NCBI RefSeq assembly: GCF_009663395.1
Contig: NZ_QKNW01000002.1
Span: 62,001 to 126,000 of the forward strand
From: Halosegnis longus
Lineage (GTDB): Archaea > Halobacteriota > Halobacteria > Halobacteriales > Haloarculaceae
Direction of reading: 5' to 3'
Length of the DNA stretch: 64,000 bases
Both the position numbers and the translations under genes were made by a program. The notes under the pieces are model-generated. The model was not told where the DNA came from. It did not search any database and worked only from the letters and a program-made list of their open reading frames with translations. Shown here piece by piece: positions 60,808-64,000 of this stretch; positions within the stretch are counted from its first letter, which is position 1, and the number at the start of each line of letters is the position of its first letter.

Positions 60808-61977
60808 ATGCCCCAGGACTCAGACCGCCCATACCCGGCTGCAGACGACGCCAGCACCGACACGCCGGCGCTTGACCGACTCGTTGCGGATTTCCTCCGT
60901 TCCAAGCGACGTGACTCGCAGGCGTACGCAACCTCTGCCGAGTCAGTGTTGGAGCGGTTTGTCGACTGGTGTGGGCGTCGGGGGGCAACACTCGAACGCA
61001 TCGACGATAACGACCGCATCCTTCGCGAGTACGCGAAACACCTGCAGCGGCGTGTCGACGGCGACGGCATCGCTGCCTCAACGGCGAACGCCTACTTCAG
61101 CTACGTCTCGGCATGTCTCTCCTATGGGGTTCGGGATGGGGTACTCACGCGGAATCCAGCATTGAGTGCAAGCGCACAAGAGGAACTCCCAACAGCCGAA
61201 CAAACCCAGGCTGACCAGCAGTTTTGGACGCCGGCCCAGCGGGAGCAACTGGTCGCTCATGTCGACGAGCGGGCCCGAACGGCGATCAGTGACCGCGCGT
61301 TCGATGCCCACATCGAGGCTCGGGACCGCGCGATTGTCGCTGTCCTCGCGTATACCGGGGTGCGAGGAGCAGAGGTGTTTCGCCATCCACAGGATGACCG
61401 AGACGGCCGACAAGGGCTTCGCTGGGGGCGCGTCGACTTGGACGCGGGTACGGCACGCGTCCTGGGGAAATCGAAAGAGGAGAGCAAACGCTGGCAGGAG
61501 GCATCACTGGTCAAACCGGCTCGAGAGGCACTCCGCCAGCTCAAACGCGTCCAACGGCCGCCGACGGACGATTGGCCAGTGTTCGAAACGGCACATGCGC
61601 CGTCACTCCACCGAGCGGCTGATGCGGTGCTCTCGGAGGCAGCCAAAACCGAAGCACTAGAGACGTATGGGGGAATCCGTGAGGTGTTGCGCGAGCACGA
61701 GATCACCCCGCCAGCGCTCACGACCGATGGGGCACGGCGGCTGATGCAACGGCTCACCGACGCAGCCGAAATTGACGTGCCCAACGGGACGTACCTACAG
61801 CCCCACGGTGCACGGCGTGGCATCGGAGAGGCCGTGTATCGCGAAGATCGGGAACAGGCACAAGATCTACTGCGCCACCAGTCGCTCTCAACAACGAAAG
61901 ATCACTACCAGCATATCGACGCTGCAGAACGAACAGAGGAGCTTGACGAGACCCTGGGGTTCGGGGACGACGCGTAG
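60808..61977 (+). CDS. Tyrosine recombinase (Xer/phage-integrase type)
   Basis: This about 389-aa recombinase starts MPQDSDRPYPAADDASTDTP; an in-frame ATG at 60763 would add 15 basic residues. The SAM-like N-terminal domain (LDRLVADFLRSKRRDSQAYA, FVDWCGRRGATLERIDDNDR) is followed by the catalytic domain with Arg in YTGVRGAEVFRHP, Lys in VLGKSKEESKRW, His/Arg in LQPHGARRGIGE, His in DLLRHQSLSTT and nucleophile Tyr in KDHYQHID. All catalytic residues are intact. Its place by parA suggests resolution of replicon multimers or integration. No attachment core was identified. Confidence 0.9.
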   Translation: MPQDSDRPYPAADDASTDTPALDRLVADFLRSKRRDSQAYATSAESVLERFVDWCGRRGATLERIDDNDRILREYAKHLQRRVDGDGIAASTANAYFSYVSACLSYGVRDGVLTRNPALSASAQEELPTAEQTQADQQFWTPAQREQLVAHVDERARTAISDRAFDAHIEARDRAIVAVLAYTGVRGAEVFRHPQDDRDGRQGLRWGRVDLDAGTARVLGKSKEESKRWQEASLVKPAREALRQLKRVQRPPTDDWPVFETAHAPSLHRAADAVLSEAAKTEALETYGGIREVLREHEITPPALTTDGARRLMQRLTDAAEIDVPNGTYLQPHGARRGIGEAVYREDREQAQDLLRHQSLSTTKDHYQHIDAAERTEELDETLGFGDDA

Positions 61978-62180
61978 CCGCTCAGTATACTGATTCGACT
62001 TTGGGGTAAAATCCCGATTCTGGGTTGAATGACACGCCAGATTGATACGGCGCAAATCCAGCGGCGGTACACACTGCTGTTGCGAACATGGGATCGCCAT
62101 CCGCAGACAATGGAGACAGGAGTCACAGTCTGAGAAGGCTGTCTAAAACAGGGCGACAGCGGTTGTCTCTCCGGAAAGCG

Positions 62181-64000
62181 TCATCGTGCTGCCCGTCGCC
62201 CGAGAATGAACACGAGCAGAGCAAGCATGACCGCGCCAAGGCCTGTCTCGACGGTAGTCAGGAGTCGTCCGAGCCCGACAGGCTGGAAGTCACCGAAGCC
62301 GAGGGCTGTGTACGTCAGCGTTGAGTAGTACACTGCATTCAGTAGCTCAACAGGGTTTGCAACAATTTGTGTATAGGTGATCGGAGCCCCCTCTGCTGGT
62401 TGCATCCACCCGCCAAGCGGGTAGAGAAGCGCAAATGAAAGGATGATTCCAAGGCTCCAGGCGATGACGCGCCACGGACTCTCCCCATAGAGGAGTGTTA
62501 CTCGGGCTATCTTCGCTCGACTCCACCGAGCGCCGGCGATGAGTCGCTCTTCTATGCTCTCAGCTGCCGTTGCATCGTCCCAGTAGCCCTGTGTCTGGAG
62601 ATCCTGTCGCCGGACAAATGCACGCGCTTGGAGCCGGGGACGAGCGTGTTGTCCGCCGAGTTCCTCCAAGGCGCGATAGACGCTTTTTGCCGTATCGACA
62701 TCTGTCTCTCCAGCTCCGCCGTCGTAGCCGGGATCATAGACGCAGGTGTGGCGTGAGCGAATCGCAGCAAGCGTATGCGGAGACACGTCGCTGTTGTCCG
62801 ATGGATCGCCGAGAAACCGTGTCTCTTCGTCAATCCGAACATCACCGAGTGAGGTATCTGCAAGCTTCGCGCCGCGCAGATCTGCACCAGATAACGTTGC
62901 CCGGCTCAGAATACTACGCTCCATGTCAACCCCACGGAGATCAGCATCCATCAGGTCGGCCTCTGTCAGATTCGCCTCCGAAAAGATCACGCTCGACAGA
63001 TCCAACTCCCGGAAATCAACACCGTTGTTGAATTCAGCATTGCCGAAGTCCACTGACTCGAGGCGTGCATTACGGAATCGGGCTTGTCCGTTGAAACTGA
63101 CATCGCGAAAGCTGGTTCGATCGAATGTTGCGCCGACGAAGTTTGCCTCCCGGGAGAATTCGGCAAATCGGAAGGTGCCGCCATCGAAGTCTGCTTCATG
63201 GAAGGTCACGCGATCACCGAAGGTTGTCTGGAAGAACTCACCACTGTGGAGTGATGCACGGAGGGCAAACAGCTCATCTTCAAACGAGCAGTTTCTGAAG
63301 CTCGCTTCAGTCTGTATCGTCGCGTTCAACAAGCTCACGTGTGCTTCAAACGTCGATGCGTCAAACTCGACCTCGGTGAATGACACATGCCCGAAATCGA
63401 CGCGCTCAGCAAACCGGCTGGCATGGAAATTCACGGACGCCGCAAACACAGCATCTGAGAAGTCTGTCGCTGTCTCGAAATGTGCCCCCGAGAAGTTCAC
63501 ACTGTCAGCGAAGGTCGCCGACTCGAAGCCACCAGTATGGAAGTGTGCGTCCTCGAACGTTGCCGCAGCGTGGAATTGCGATGCTGTGAATACCGCTTCA
63601 TCGTTGAACGCGGCCTCCCGAAAGGTTGCCTTCCCGCCGAATTCCACCATCGAAAACGCTGCTGGCCCCGCAAACGTGACCGATTCAAAATCGGCGTCAC
63701 CGCGGAAGTTTGCCCCCGTGAAAGTGGCATGGGGGACCGTTACCGACGCTGCGCCGATGTCAAACGTACCGAACTCCGCACCCAGAAATTCTACCGCTCG
63801 GCGGTGGGCGTCGGAGTCAGTCTTGTCAGTCGCGGTGTCAACTGCGTCTAGAAAGGCGGCAACCACATCAGCATCGTCTTTCTCCTCGACTGGCAGGTGG
63901 AAGATGCAGTGGTCTTCCTGCGCCTCGGCCGCATGTGGGCAGGTCCACACCCCAGCCTCGTTGAGGAGCTCCTCGTCGACATGGCACGCATCCCCCGGTT
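62181..64000 (-). CDS. Pentapeptide-repeat ion-channel protein (5' end outside window)
   Basis: The frame is open to the right window edge. It shows an N-terminal Cys/His segment (TCPHAAEAQEDHCIFHLPVE), then about 250 residues of pentapeptide repeats of the A(D/N)Fxx type (HATFTGANFRGDADFESVTF and following), ending in a more regular block (LSEANLTEADLMDADLRGVD-like). A linker with an acidic helix follows. The C-terminal ion-channel domain has two helices around a pore loop YYSTLTYTALGFGDFQPVGL, a TxxTLGYGD-type potassium filter, then LLTTVETGLGAVMLALLVFI. Such fusions are known in haloarchaea. It is a probable osmotic or signalling channel. Confidence 0.85.
   Translation of the reverse strand, partial: PGDACHVDEELLNEAGVWTCPHAAEAQEDHCIFHLPVEEKDDADVVAAFLDAVDTATDKTDSDAHRRAVEFLGAEFGTFDIGAASVTVPHATFTGANFRGDADFESVTFAGPAAFSMVEFGGKATFREAAFNDEAVFTASQFHAAATFEDAHFHTGGFESATFADSVNFSGAHFETATDFSDAVFAASVNFHASRFAERVDFGHVSFTEVEFDASTFEAHVSLLNATIQTEASFRNCSFEDELFALRASLHSGEFFQTTFGDRVTFHEADFDGGTFRFAEFSREANFVGATFDRTSFRDVSFNGQARFRNARLESVDFGNAEFNNGVDFRELDLSSVIFSEANLTEADLMDADLRGVDMERSILSRATLSGADLRGAKLADTSLGDVRIDEETRFLGDPSDNSDVSPHTLAAIRSRHTCVYDPGYDGGAGETDVDTAKSVYRALEELGGQHARPRLQARAFVRRQDLQTQGYWDDATAAESIEERLIAGARWSRAKIARVTLLYGESPWRVIAWSLGIILSFALLYPLGGWMQPAEGAPITYTQIVANPVELLNAVYYSTLTYTALGFGDFQPVGLGRLLTTVETGLGAVMLALLVFILGRRAAR

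Overview
The window is from a halophilic archaeon (class Halobacteria). The evidence is consistent: very acidic proteins, Tat-type lipoproteins with an (S/A)GC lipobox, a surface-glycoprotein signal peptide of the TIGR04207 type, a HalX response regulator, a Bat-like HTH_10 regulator, many haloarchaeal DUF families, an Orc1/Cdc6 initiator, a haloarchaeal ParA and a Xer-type recombinase. An initiator with its own iteron origin, together with a partition locus, suggests a secondary replicon (megaplasmid or minichromosome) or an integrated one. No rRNA or tRNA gene was recognised. I cannot assign a genus.

Layout. 1-3 kb: 5' part of a large secreted beta-helix/Ig-like surface protein, running off the left edge. 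3.5-15.6 kb: accessory region with two two-gene modules (winged-helix DUF7342-like protein plus TumE/DUF6516-like protein) and a third decayed one, PQQ-type propeller proteins, an ArsR-type regulator with a UPF0175 antitoxin-like gene, several small wHTH/PadR regulators and an unassigned DNA-binding-type protein. 15.6-20.6 kb: DUF1330 and DUF6498 genes, then orc1/cdc6 surrounded by 12 copies of a repeat with core CGATAGAGGGGTGTG (putative origin), followed by a small operon with palindromic operators. 20.7-33 kb: sensory proteins (truncated LOV protein, 7TM histidine kinase, 970-aa multi-PAS kinase) and small membrane or lipoproteins in a degenerate, IS-littered background.

34-42 kb: three transcription units (DUF2178-XRE-ABC exporter; lipoprotein alpha/beta hydrolase plus small membrane protein; second ABC exporter) share an operator-like palindrome of the form GTAAAA-N4-TTTTAC near their TATA boxes, so they probably form a local regulon of the XRE protein. 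42-50 kb: sensor-domain membrane protein, a large lipoprotein, a GT2 glycosyltransferase, a HalX regulator, and an overlapping histidine kinase/Bat-like regulator pair. 50-58.5 kb: a kinase fragment cut by an IS end, a wHTH regulator, an ABC-2 exporter, an AIM24 protein, DUF3592 and DUF2306-like membrane proteins, and an MBL-fold/LTD lipoprotein with DUF3006. 58.7-64 kb: a partition operon (ParA plus acidic partner) preceded by eight tandem 13-bp iterons, a tyrosine recombinase, and a pentapeptide-repeat ion channel running off the right edge.

About ten decayed ends of IS200/IS605/IS1341-type elements (tnpB 3' remnants and terminal hairpins) are scattered throughout, with no intact transposase or TnpB. 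Several lie exactly where neighbouring genes are truncated.
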